DNA of 64,000 nucleotides from [Phialemoniopsis] sp. UDSM-2020 (Eukaryota > Ascomycota > Sordariomycetes > Thyridiales > Thyridiaceae). The stretch's first letter is position 1; each line of letters opens with the position of its first letter. A model generated the notes under the pieces. It was not told the origin of the DNA, ran no database searches, and saw nothing but the letters and a program-made list of their open reading frames with translations. Positions 23,176-34,078 of the stretch are shown here, piece by piece. The stretch covers positions 2,480,001 to 2,544,000 of the forward strand of contig JAEILZ010000002.1 of assembly GCA_018873225.1 (NCBI GenBank), written 5' to 3'. The translations under genes were made by a program, and so were the position numbers.

Positions 23176-23948
23176 TTAGCCATTTTTGGCCACAAGTGAG
23201 TCGAAAGACGGATTCGACCCGCTTGAAAAGTCTTGTTGCCAGTAGTTGGTGACATCGTGGATCGGGAAGCTTGAAGAGCTTGACGATGGGCTCGAAGGTC
23301 TGCCGGCCGAGTATGCGAAAGCGAGACGGTTCGAGCCCTTGGGGTTCAGAGTAGTCGTTCGGCCTCCGGAACCCGAATAGGACGTGCAGCCTGTGCACTT
23401 GGCCGTGACCTGCCAGTGAGTCCCGTTGGAGTGTGTTCCAGACTTGAATACCTGGTACGTCGCGCCGCTATATGCCGAAGGAGTCGTGTGCCCGCTGCAA
23501 ACCATTTGGGTCAATTTTGACTCATGAATTTCATTGTCCAGCACTTGTGTTCACTCACGTCGCCCAGCGAGACGCAACAACGCCAGTTTGTCCATTAGGC
23601 CAGAACACCGTCAACGGATTGTTCGTCATCGATCCGCCCCAAGCCAGGCCGGCCCAACCCACGTTGCTGGGTGCCACGATCTGGATGACAATATCATAGC
23701 CCTGGCCTTGTTGAGCGCTGCTCGGTATCGCGGTTCGAAACACCATGCTCTGCTGCAGCGTGTACTTGGCGCTGTATTGCGAGAAGGTGAATCCAGTCTC
23801 CGAGTCTTGATACACGACGGAGTCGGCGGCAGTGACACCAGATACTGATGAATACTTGGTTAGTTGTCGAGCCAGAGTGAAAGCCGCGTCTTCACCTACC
23901 CGAGCTCAACACAGCCGCCGCCCATGCCAACCCTGCGCTCAGCTTCAT
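23176..23948 (-). CDS. Secreted AA8-type cytochrome b domain protein
   Basis: Three exons: 23948-23900, 23844-23559 and 23494-23176, 217 residues. The signal peptide MKLSAGLAWAAAVLSS is followed by a single cytochrome domain like that of cellobiose dehydrogenase. The motifs are VGWAGLAWGGSMTNNPLTV, then SRWATGHTTPSAYSG, CTGC and a C-terminal FPIHDVTNYW. Met89 in GGSM and His191 in FPIH sit where the two axial haem ligands of the family lie, so haem b binding is expected. Cys145 and Cys148 match the conserved CxGC pair. No dehydrogenase, CBM or membrane part follows, so it is a stand-alone AA8 protein that may carry electrons to lytic polysaccharide monooxygenases outside the cell (inference). 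A Ser-rich loop (about 179-187) is notable. Confidence 0.88.
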
Positions 23949-26900
23949 CCTGACGTCGCTTCTTGGTCCTCCAAGTGCCAAAGAATCCGAGTCGCACGTT
24001 GAGAGACCGACTCTACTATTAACATGACACAAGAGGTTAGCTTTCTACACCATAATCCGACCTTGAAGGGTCGGAATGCGCCAAGTTGCACACATGTCAG
24101 ACAGGTCGACATGCAAGGTGATTGAAGCTCACGTACGGTCCTGTTGGATGACTTGGCTCGGACTAGGCAGATCGCCTCAGTAGATGAAAGGACGCACAGC
24201 CTATTCGCGAATCAAGGGAAGTCCCGAGGAGAAAGCCGTCTCGCTGATGTGGGAAAAAGCCTCGGCACTTGGGGATGGGGGACACACGACATACGGCACA
24301 CATTTAAGGTCCAGTACCGGGTCGGCCAGAGGGCACACGGCTATATAAAAGCAAAAGACGTCCACGACAGCATTTGCCCAGGGCGTGGCGGCTGGCTGGC
24401 GATTGAGTGGCCACTCTCGCCAGATCATCTTGGCCTATTTGGAGATCCTGGAGTTATCTTCCGTGGTAGGAGAGCCTCTACTTTCGGAAAACGGAGCAAA
24501 GGACTGCTCAATGGCGGCAGTGACGAGGCCAAGTGTGTTGAGCTGGGCTTGTCCGTTTTAGCCGCATATAGTGGGCAGTGTATAATTCGGGGCTGTTATA
24601 TGGCTGCGATAGCTGTCAAGCGATGGCGATCACATCACCCTCGGGCGATCATTTTATTCCCGAACGGCCAGTACAGTTGCGACAATCTTTAATGGACAAG
24701 ATATCCGGGCGGATAACCATTGCTTCTTGGAACAAGATCAAGCAGAGTCGCAATCTCTGAGTAGCCTGCGACTCTCTTGCTATCAAGCAGACATGATGAT
24801 GTCTCAGATAACGAACTTTGGTAGCCTCGCAAGGCAAGGTCTAGACGTGATCAGGTTTCACCAGGTGGGATTCGTGGTCTGACGTAGTATTGGCCCAAAT
24901 TCCACCTGCAAGCCCCTGATGAATCCATCGCATGGCTAAAACATGGACTGCGAAATACCAGTGAGAAGGGTGCGATTGGCAATACAATAAACACCCGGCC
25001 AATATCCGGCTTCCCGTTTTTGCTCGAGAGACATGTGCCTTGAAAGATAAAATTAGTGACATTCTCCACGGCAAACCACCAAAACATAGATTAGAGCATG
25101 CGCAGCACTCATTGCGGCCCGTCCGATCACAATTTTGATGCCCCATCATAGCTGCAGAGATCACTTGTTAGCAAGACCTTTACGATGATAGACGTCTTGG
25201 GCATGTCAGAGATTGTGGCAAAAGCAACAGCCAACTTATTAAGCAGTTGGAGTTCGTTATAGCACCTAACCTGGAAAATGGGATGCTCACAAGCATCAGG
25301 TGATTGGCAGCCAGGATGTCGACCTTTGAAGTCGGATAGTGAGCAGTGTGCTTACAAAGGTTGCAGACATTAGGACCTAACCTCCTTCCCAGGTATAGAC
25401 TTTTAAGAAAATGGGTTATCCCGATGTTTGGCTCGGTTTTTTCGCCAATCATTCTGACCGTGAGTCGTTCGCATAGGCATGTGAAGGGAGCCTTGATGAC
25501 GTTGGCTCATGAATTGGCAGGAAGACTGTTCTGACCACAACTCGATATGCCGGGCAAAGAGACATACTCGCCAGTCATTCATTAAAGTATGATAGCACGG
25601 ACTACTAAGTATTGGTCATTGGATCATTTCGTTGCGAAGCTTGATTGAGAGACTTCAAACGAACCCAAGTCGCAACAACTTTGGATCAACTTCAATGTGG
25701 TTTTCACTGACTAAGAATACTAAGGGATGGTATCCTAGCATTAGAGGAGACTATATGGCCAATTTGTCTGTCATGATTGCACTTGACTCGTCATCGATCT
25801 GCTGGAGTGGCTTGTCTGGGTTGTGGTCTACAACTGCAGGATCGACTCGATTCTCGTCTAGGATATGATGAAATCTGCAGTCTGCGGATTTCGGCTTTAT
25901 AATTCCAAATCGAAATTTACTAGTTACGCCTCTAACATGCCTATCGCGCGTCTGGGGACTTTGAAAGTGAGGAGACAGCTGCCGATCATTCAGGATGCTA
26001 TCAACGCGTCTCGCTCCGCTCCGGCCATCTCATTTCGGGCTGGCGGCTCTAGTAGGAACGCCTTCAAGTGTTCCATTGAATTCTGAGGTAAGAGGAGATC
26101 CATTTCTTTGTATTCTCCCTCACTTAAGCCAGGACTGAGATCAAGCTAAATTCGAGCTGCAATCGTATTCTACCTTGCACGATGACTACAGCCCGATGCG
26201 ACGAAAAGACAGGCCCGGAATAGGGCTCTATGTGCGTCGCGAATATCGGAGGCTTCAGGACGGGAAAACCACTCATTAGGTAGCTCAAAATCATGCCGAC
26301 GAACCCGGGAAACGGGTTGGTCGCTAGCATGGGGCGATAAGCAGCCGGGATGATGATCTTCAGAATATCAGAGGGTAAGCAATAAGTGCTTCCTGCCGGC
26401 TCCGCTCCTGGAGCCGCATGAATTCTTTCCAAGTTCCCACGTTGCATCCCAACTGCCGTTCCGACAGAAGTGTTTGGCCCCCCAGGCGAGACCAGGGGAT
26501 CCCGACTTCACGATAGCCTTTGGGGACGCGATGCGCGACAAAGGAAGAGAGGAAGCGAAGGTCGTTATATATCTGACTGGCACTAGCGACACCGTCGCAA
26601 CAGATAGCGCCGGTGCCAAGCTGACGAGCATATGTCAAAGCACCCCTGATGGATTCCCTTCACGTTCCCCTGCCCCTGTTTGAAGACCACTACCGAGGCA
26701 TGGAGCCGCGAAGGATTTTTAGACGACGCTACTCCCATTGTGTCAGCGCTAAATGGAGAGGAAATCGGCGGGGGCCAGCAGATCCGATCAAATCCGAGAA
26801 TCATTGGCTCCCTTGTCGGCGATCACTCTGGGATCCTTGTGCTTGCATTGTCAATCCAAACCTTCACTCGGCGTATCAGTCGAGATATTTGAAGATGTGA

Positions 26901-27976
26901 GCATGAATGTCAAACAAGATCGGAATGACTCGTAACGAGAGATGAAGAGAAAAAAATAAAAAATCATGTCTTGCGGTAGTATCCGGCGAGGGGACATCCG
27001 ACGGGCGGGACGGGGGTTCGGTCCGCGGCGCTACCAGAATACGCCGATGCCACACAACCTGTCAACGCTGTGAAACTCGGGCTAACCGTCGGCGAAGTGC
27101 TTCATGCAAAGTATGTCAAATCAAATCAGTACATACTGTTGGGAGGTAGGCTATCCAAGAGAGACAACAAACCCCGCCCATGGTTTCAGCCATCACATAT
27201 CAGCGAACAATTTGTAGTCAAGCTCGAAAGATAGTCTGTCCAAAAGGTTGGGGTGCCATGACCCATCATTGGATAGCCTAAGAGCGCAAATTTTGTAAGT
27301 GTGGATTCGCACATCTCCCCGAGGCTTGACCGAGGCCAGACAGGACAAGGTGTGGCCAGCTTTCTCTTTCTCGGTAGCCGGCCACCGGTGACAGCAGAGA
27401 ACAGGAAAACGAGCTCGCACTCCAAGAGAGTGACGTGGGTCTAGAAGTTCCAAAAGAATGCGCGGAATCAGTACCCTAACGTTACGCTTGGACATGCGGG
27501 ACTGCGCCGCCGGCTGGCCAACGCTTACTTTCGCCAGAAAGGGGATATGGGGCCGGCAGCGAGCCCATCTTTAGAGCACGCCACCCCCTGGATCAGATCG
27601 TTCTTCCTCGTGGGGCCTCGGCCGATTCCCAGGGGCATGGATACCCATCGTATCGTGGGACACAGGGGTCGTTGAGCACCAACGGTGGGTGTTTCGACTG
27701 AATGGAGGAACCACTTCAGCCCTCAGAAGAACAGGGGCACGCCGTGATTCCGGGTCGAACATATACTTACGGGGTGCACGCTGTCCTTTTTGGGGGACAC
27801 CTGCGATAATCATTTCTTCTTTGATCACCAACTGTCTTTCGCTCCCTTCACGAGGATCTGATATCGGATCACATGCCGGCAGGGCCGCAGTCCGACCTGG
27901 TCGCCTCCCACCTTATTTGACCTCTGAAAACTAGGGTGCCTCCCCATCCAACGTTCCACAGGCAACATCAGGCACA
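23949..27976. other. Gene-poor 4-kb region
   Basis: 4 kb between the AA8 gene (minus) and the CFEM receptor (plus). It includes both promoters. A good TATATAAAA at 24342-24350 on the plus strand is followed by a 182-residue open frame (24144-24692 overall) without recognisable features. Short frames on both strands at 24.8-26.9 kb look like decayed coding sequence at best (for example minus strand near 25.9-26.1 kb, a plausible stretch broken by several stops). No mobile-element protein was recognised. Confidence 0.4.
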
Positions 27977-29533
27977 ATGAAGGCGTATCTGTCCCTGGCA
28001 TTCCTGCTTGGAGGCCTGGTCTCGTCGACTCTCGGTCAGGGAACCAGTTCTTCGAGTCTATCTGATCTTGCAACACTACCCCCTTGCGCTGTAAGTCTCA
28101 TCGCGCTTCGATGTTAAGCGAAGAGAACAAAATGACTGATCTGTGGGACAGTTGACTTGCCTCGGAAAGGCCATCGCGAACTCGCCATGCGAGGCGACGA
28201 ATCAGACATGTCTTTGTACCAATGCTCAATTACAGGATTCTGTGACGGCGTGCGTTCTCACTAGCTGTACGACCAAGCAGGCGCTTTGTGAGTCCTTCCT
28301 CTTACTTCCTCGTGCATCATGGTCATGCAGGAACTGATTGTTGTCCCCGGCAGTCACCAAAAATGTGACCTCTACGAACTGCAATGCACCGATCCGCGAT
28401 AAGACGACCGAGTACAACATCATTTCGAACACTCTGGGCACCATCTCAGCAGTCGTTGTCCTTCTTCGTCTCGGCTTCCGCAAGTTTGTGGCCAAAGCCG
28501 ATATCGGGATGGATGACTGGCTCATCCTGGCTGCTCTGGTCTTCGGCATTCCTAGTACTGTTCTCAACGAGAAGGGTCTGACGGCGCATGGACTCGGCCG
28601 CGATGTCTGGACCCTTCCTTTCCAGATGATCACGGACTTTGGACGTTATCTCTATGTCATGGAAGTGCTGTACTTCCTGCACATCAACGTATTCAAGCTG
28701 TCGATGCTTTTCTTCTACCTGCGCATCTTCCCGGCACCAAATGTACGACGGACTATCTGGGGCACTATCGCCTTCACGACGGTCTTTTGCTTGACATTTG
28801 TCTTTGTCGCGATCTTCCAGTGCTCGCCCATCAGTTTCTACTGGGAAAAGTGGGATGGAGAGCATAAAGGCAATTGTCTCAACATCAACGCCATCCCATG
28901 GGCGAACGCTGCCATCGGCATCACCCTGGATCTTTGGATGCTGGCCATTCCTCTATGGCAACTGAGGGACCTGAACCTACACTGGAAGAAGAAGATCGGA
29001 GTGGCCATGATGTTCTGCGTCGGGACTTTGTTAGTATAGCCTGTTCCTCTGCCCTAACGCAGTTTGACTGACCAAATCGTTCCAACAGCGTGACTGTCGT
29101 CAGTATTCTTCGCCTCTCGTCACTGGTACACTTCGCCAACTCGGTCAACCCAACGTGGGACAATTGGAGTATCTCAAATTGGTCGACTATCGAGATCAAC
29201 GTCGGTATCATCTGTGCTTGCATGCCGTCGCTGCGTCTCATTCTGGTCCGCCTGTTCCCCAAGCTCATGGGCTCGACCCGCCACTACTACTCCAACTACG
29301 GCAGTGGTCACGTTTCACAGAACCAAAGAAGCCAGAGAAGCAAGGTCAGGAACATGGGCAACACAGCCGTCTCGTCGACTTCTAGCACGCATGACCGAAC
29401 CGGTTCCAAGGGCATTGTGTGCCAGAAGACGTTTGCTGTGGACTATGGAGACAGGGACAACGACGAGGCACAGCTGGTGCATATGCGAGACTTGAACATG
29501 AAGAGTGCTTCGAGATCGGAGTCGTCTATCTAA
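27977..29533 (+). CDS. CFEM-domain PTH11-like seven-transmembrane receptor
   Basis: Four exons: 27977-28090, 28152-28287, 28354-29029 and 29089-29533, 456 residues. A signal peptide ([20 protein letters not shown]) precedes a CFEM domain with eight cysteines (PPC, LTC, SPC, TC, LC, AC, SC, NC). A rhodopsin-like integral membrane domain of the fungal PTH11 class follows, with [35 protein letters not shown], the [15 protein letters not shown] motif with CLNINA after it, and [13 protein letters not shown]. The cytosolic tail is Ser/Arg-rich. PTH11 itself is a surface sensor needed for appressorium formation in Magnaporthe; ligands of relatives are mostly unknown. Plasma-membrane location is inferred. 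It is convergent with the DUF1989 gene, 64 bp apart. Confidence 0.92.
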
Positions 29534-29597
29534 TTCTTAATGTAGTGTTCCTAATGTTGAATACCAGATATTCCAAGCCTTTCTCCTGTTCTGTTGT

Positions 29598-30293
29598 TCA
29601 TTGAATGCGATACTGGATGGGCTTGAAGCTGCCACCGTTTGACTTGAGCGCCGAGCATGCGGTCATGGCAATGATCAAGTCCATCTCGGCCACAAAGTCG
29701 ATGTGGTCACCTGCCTTGCTAATGGGCGGATCGACTGTGAACTTGCCGGTTTTGCCGTCAACGGGAACATTCATGAAACAGTTGAATGCGCACGGGATGC
29801 GGTCCTCCTTGATGCCATGTCTCTCCAGGGCCATAGCCAGGTTACCGAAGCAGCCGTGATGCGGATCCTTGTCTCCATAGATGATACGGAAGGTGTCCTT
29901 GGAACAGGGCGTCAGAAGGAAGTCGTGTCGGCCGACCGTGTCCTCGACGATGCGCAGCATGACATTGCTGCGGTTGCTATAGAGCAAATGACCGGTTGTT
30001 AGGTAGATTGTGTCGGCGTAGTCAAATGTTCGTCCGTTGGAGATGACCTCGTCTGGATCCGAAGAGCTGAACGCCACGAGATCCGAGACTTGCATGCCGC
30101 GGGGGTCGATCACTGTCAGCCGCTGGCCTTTGCGCAGGAGGAAGGATGTGCCCGTCCGCGGGGCAATTTCCACGATTTCACTCATTGGCAGAGGAGCTGA
30201 GTCGTTACCAAAGGTTTCTAACATTGACGGAAAGTCTTGCGAAGAAAAAGTTTGTTGCAAATTGATTTTGAGGGGAGGGTTGGGGTTGCACAT
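29598..30293 (-). CDS. DUF1989 (urea carboxylase-associated family) protein
   Basis: 231 residues in one exon. The first in-frame ATG is at 30293 (MCNPNPPLKIN); a second Met 23 residues on is also possible. Family marks are GQRLTVIDPRGMQVSDLVAF, the DYADTIYLTTGHLLYSNRS segment, the CSKDTFRIIYGD...HHGCFGNL block with Cys/His that may bind metal, then CAFNCFMNVPVDGKTGKF and a C-terminal DLIIAMTACSALKSNGG. Bacterial relatives lie next to urea carboxylase or aminomethyltransferase-like genes. The fungal role is unknown, but a nitrogen-metabolism role is usually assumed. It is divergent from the MYND gene. Confidence 0.88.
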   Translation of the reverse strand: MCNPNPPLKINLQQTFSSQDFPSMLETFGNDSAPLPMSEIVEIAPRTGTSFLLRKGQRLTVIDPRGMQVSDLVAFSSSDPDEVISNGRTFDYADTIYLTTGHLLYSNRSNVMLRIVEDTVGRHDFLLTPCSKDTFRIIYGDKDPHHGCFGNLAMALERHGIKEDRIPCAFNCFMNVPVDGKTGKFTVDPPISKAGDHIDFVAEMDLIIAMTACSALKSNGGSFKPIQYRIQ

Positions 30294-30708
30294 ATGGTCT
30301 GCGGGGGGTTCCACTGATCAGTGGATCAGTTCAGCTCTGGTGGAGTTGCCTTGACCTTGAATATAGAGAATGCGACGCGGGAACCGGAAACCCTCTGCCT
30401 ATGCGTACATGGATGGTGATAAGATCTGATTGTCGAGCCAATTCTTATATCCACGTTGCGTATGAACCGACTCACCTCCTTCAGTCCCGTCGAAACTCTT
30501 GCCCTGCAGCTGCCCGTCCACCATGTGCCTGCCCCGCTTTAGGATTAACGCGAGACAAGGGTGACTTCAAAGTTTTGAGCTCGATGTGTTTGCTTGAAAA
30601 GCAAACTCTTCAATGCCAAAACTTCCATTTCCAAACTCGCAACAATTTCCCCAAAGCATCTTCTAGATTCTGTATTGCCTCATCTCACATCTTCCCCCGA
30701 GCGCAGAG
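30294..30708. other. Divergent promoter region, DUF1989/MYND
   Basis: 415 bp between two divergent starts. The right half is CT-rich on the plus strand, as in fungal leaders. A TGATCAGTGGATCA partial palindrome lies at 30315-30328, just upstream of the DUF1989 start. Confidence 0.35.
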
Positions 30709-31818
30709 ATGTCTTCTCCAATTATGGAGGTTTATCACTATCGACCGGGACTTCAACCGCGGGCATGCCCTGTCTGCCAAAGCCAGAATGCTACAGGACG
30801 CTGCGCAGGATGTCAGGTCACTTACTACTGCTGTAGAGATCATCAGGTCGCCCATAGAGACAAGCACAAGCACGTGTGCTCGGTCGTGAAGAAAGCGCGG
30901 ACCAAGATGGAGAAGGAAGAAAAGAAGCTGCGCGACCACCCCGGCGACGTGTTCCTCCCCGCCAACGTCTTTGAGACCTCAGTCGGTCACTTCTGGGGCA
31001 TTCCTGACACCCGAGACTATATGATCGCGAGATGGAAGCTTGTCGACGCAACAATGAGCCACCTCGGCAAGATGAGAGGCTATAGGCACGTCGTCGAGTT
31101 TGCTCTGGACCACCTGCTGGACATGCTGCGGCTGTGCCGGTCAGACAACCTCGGCCTTCGAGATGTCATCCCCGCCTTGTATGTTCGCCTCGGCCGAGAT
31201 CAGGAAGCTTACGACTTCATGAAGTGATGGGCAACAACGGCCCGCGATGAGCAGTATGACTTCGGCGACACGAACCTGCCATATCTGGACCTTCACAACG
31301 AAAACATGCTGGAGTCACCTGTGGCAGCGTGGGCGAAAGAAGAGTATATCGACGTCAGCCATGTCCTATGTGTCCTTCTCATCAAGACCAGGGCTTTGCT
31401 TAGCCTTCAGGCCCTACAAAACGCCTCAAGATTTCTCCGCGGCCTTGCCCCTCAAGAGATTCTCGACATGATTCGCGGCCACCTGCTCGGGGACAGTCTG
31501 GCCTCGCGCCCCGATCTACTCAAGAAGAGCACAGAAGAGCTGTCGGAGTTGATTATGCAAGGTAAAGAGCACCTGCGTGTTCTATATCGAGCCATCGACG
31601 ACCGCAACACACACCTGTGGGAGATGCTGCTTGACTATCCGGAAGATTGCCTTTACGAAAGGCCCGATGGCTACGTTGCTGGCTCTGAAAATGAGGCGAT
31701 GTTGTCTGTCAATCAGAACTACGCAGCGTGGGTGGAAACTCCTGGAGCGATTGAGATGATGGAGGATGTGGCCGAGGAGTTGAGTATCTGGCACTATGTG
31801 AGGGATTCAGAGTTATGA
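30709..31818 (+). pseudogene. MYND zinc-finger protein gene with one in-frame TGA
   Basis: A single frame of 370 codons, interrupted only by TGA at 31225-31227. The first part (172 residues, MSSPIMEVYHYRPG) holds a MYND finger: CPVC, GRCAGC, TYYCCRDH and HRDKHKHVC. The second part resumes in the same frame and continues to a stop at 31818. Across the break the text reads YDFMK-stop-WATTARDEQYDFGD. Related fungal MYND proteins carry a KWWAT motif followed by a Tyr/Asp-Gly-Asp stretch here, so the TGA sits where a second Trp (TGG) is expected. No intron of workable length removes it. It is a recent nonsense allele, a sequencing error, or a read-through site. If real, the finger half could still be made alone. 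Confidence 0.8.
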
Positions 31819-32198
31819 GGCTGAGAGCTGAGCAACCGTCCTTGACTTCACGGGATTCGAAACGGGGCCCTCATTTGCACTATCTTCGCTGTTCGATAGT
31901 GATATTTGATGGATACGATTTCATGAATTATTCATGTCAGGTAGTGGGATAATCTTAGGATGTTATCTTTTCGAAGAGAAAAGAAATTCGCCATCTCTAT
32001 TCTATCAAACGGCACTCAATGAAGACATTCATTGTATAATCGCAGGGAGCACAGAGTAGTGAAGACCCGAACGTCCTGTATTCTATAAACGTTTATATTG
32101 ATGATATGATGAGTTCCTTTCATCTAACGTGAACTCAAATCGAGCTAAGCGCCCAGTGCGTGCGATCCGCACACCATTTTTGAAAGCCATTATTTTAG
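31819..32198. other. Convergent intergenic region
   Basis: 380 bp of AT-rich 3' flank between the MYND gene and the secreted Thr-rich gene. Nothing else was seen. Confidence 0.4.
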
Positions 32199-33520
32199 TT
32201 ACACATACACGGGCACAGCCTCGAAGCGGTCAAATGAGACATCGGGGTTGCTGGCGGCGTAGTCCTCGTTCACCACCTGAAGGTCGCCATTAGGGACCTG
32301 CATGAAGTTGTCGTATTCAGGGTGGTCATTCTCCGAGCACGTCAGCGCCAGGCCCTGGGTCATCGTGCATTGCATGGCCGGGAAGAAGTTGGGGAAGAAG
32401 CCCGTGAGCTCGCCAGAGTAGGCGATCATGACCGACTGCTGGCCGCTGATGGAGCTGACGGGACGCGCACCCCATTCCTCCGTCTGGGCGAGTAGGTTGT
32501 AGCCGTTGAAGGTGAAGAGGTCGCCGGCGTCCTCGGTGTCGGCGCTGAGCTGATACACGATGGTCGGGATGTTGCCGGACGGGTCGACGCCCATGCGTCC
32601 CTTGAGGAACTTGCCGGCGTAGGGGCCGGACGGGGCGCGGACGCGGAAAGTGCCATTGGGAACCAGGGTTTGGGTCGCAGCGACGGTTTCACTGTGAAGG
32701 ACGAGGTTAGCACTTTAGAGCCGAGTCACTCAAGGCGGATGATAACATACGTGATCGTAAGCGAGATCTCAACCGTGCTGGTGGCGGTCTGCTCAACAAC
32801 CTCGGTGCTGGCGGTGACAGTTGCCGTGACAGTCTCGGAGACGGACACAAAGACGGTCTGGGTGGTCACGGGCGTGCTTGCGGTGATGGTGGTCGGGAAG
32901 ACACCGACACAGGCGCAGGCGGTGGTGTAGCGGGCGGCGCCGGAGCAAGCAGAGGCGTAAAGCGGGATGTCCGAGGGGCTGGACGTCAGCTGGCGCTTGT
33001 TTCTACCGACCTGGTACGGGACCGTGGTGGTAGTCACGGTGTTAACGGTCTATTAAGCTGTCAGCTGCATGTGCAACAAGAGCGAAATCGAGGTCGATTA
33101 CCTCGTAGAAGGTGTTGACGTGGGGCACGATCGCCGTGTATGTGGTCTGCGCCGTTGAAGTGACACTCAACGTGGCTGTGGGAGTGAAGCTGAGAGTGAC
33201 CGTCTCGACGACCGTCCTGGAAAGGAGATTAGCTTAAGCTTCTGATCATGCGGCGTCCTAAGGATGACATACGAGGTAGCCGGAGTGACAGTGGTCCTCA
33301 GGTACGAAGAACAGTCCGCCGCGCCACTGCGAGTGGTGTGCGCAGATGCAATGACAGCTAGTAGATGACAATGATATTAGCTTCGAGAACAGAATGTAAG
33401 CCTGATACCAGATTATCCACACTCACCTCGAGCACAGTTGTCACCACAGGCCCTGGCGAACAGAGCAGGCACGGCTGCTGCCGCCAACGAAGGGGCAAGG
33501 AAAAGAAGAGGCAGCTGCAT
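32199..33520 (-). CDS. Secreted Thr/Val-rich protein with N-terminal Cys module
   Basis: Five exons: 33520-33427, 33357-33273, 33216-33102, 33049-32751 and 32691-32199, 361 residues. The signal peptide MQLPLLFLAPSLAAAA is followed by CGDNCARAV, then DCSSYLRTTVT, a Thr/Val-rich stretch, and IPLYASACSGAARYTTACAC with VG after it. This order of motifs recurs in the GLEYA adhesin at 51196. A second Thr/Val-rich section (about residues 135-195) leads to a globular C-terminal domain (about 200-361, TFRVRAPSGPYAGKFLKG to the end) with two Cys and no recognised family. KNKR/NKRQ in the middle could be a Kex2-like processing site. Extracellular or wall location is inferred. Confidence 0.75.
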
Positions 33521-34078
33521 GATGACGGACGACTAATAAAAACGACGAGCACACAGAAGTTGATTGCTTGGCAAATTAGAAATGACAAGAAACGTCGGAT
33601 CGGCTCGATCAGAGAGCAGACGGCGTGGTTATTATGCCATTCTGGAGGTGGCGCTGAGGCTGCCTCCCCAGAAAACAAGCTATCGTCAAGAGGGGCTTGT
33701 ACCTGCGCCCAGTGACAGGGTTCATCGTTGCAGATTCCCTAAAAGGCTCAATATCGACTTCTGAAAGCTGTGTTCCTGAATTCGTGGCTGTCGATTGGTG
33801 CCAGATCAGTTGGTCTAGATGGTCTAGATCGAGTTGTCAGGATTGTCAGAATGCGGCTATTGGACTTAGCGTCCCAGACAGCCGGCAACAGGCCCCGGTA
33901 TGCGTCCACATGCGGATGGCGCCGGCCAGTAGTTCTGTATTTCTGCAATAGTTTCTCCCCAAAAGAGACTACCGCCTCAGCTGAAGGAATTCAGTGCAGC
34001 GACACTAAGCACTTTTGATTACAGCTGCTTCGGCGTTCCCTTTACTTAAAAGACGCCAGGTCCCGGTGACGCGGCCAG
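33521..34078. other. Intergenic between two minus-strand genes
   Basis: 558 bp containing the promoter of the secreted Thr-rich gene. TGGTCTAGATGGTCTAGATC at 33811-33830 is a short tandem duplication. No gene was seen. Confidence 0.35.

Noticed and set aside
24144..24692. 182-codon frame as a gene
   Set aside because: No family, no ATG context or splice evidence; kept only as part of the gene-poor region.
25640..26090. Minus-strand stretch read as a decayed gene
   Set aside because: Several stops and no identifiable family; a pseudogene cannot be supported by sequence alone.
27013..27040. GGGTTCGGTCC resembling a T-arm
   Set aside because: No matching D-arm or acceptor stem upstream.
31223..31253. 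Intron removing the TGA of the MYND gene
   Set aside because: The only GT...AG pair here would give a 31-nt intron, too short, and would delete conserved residues.
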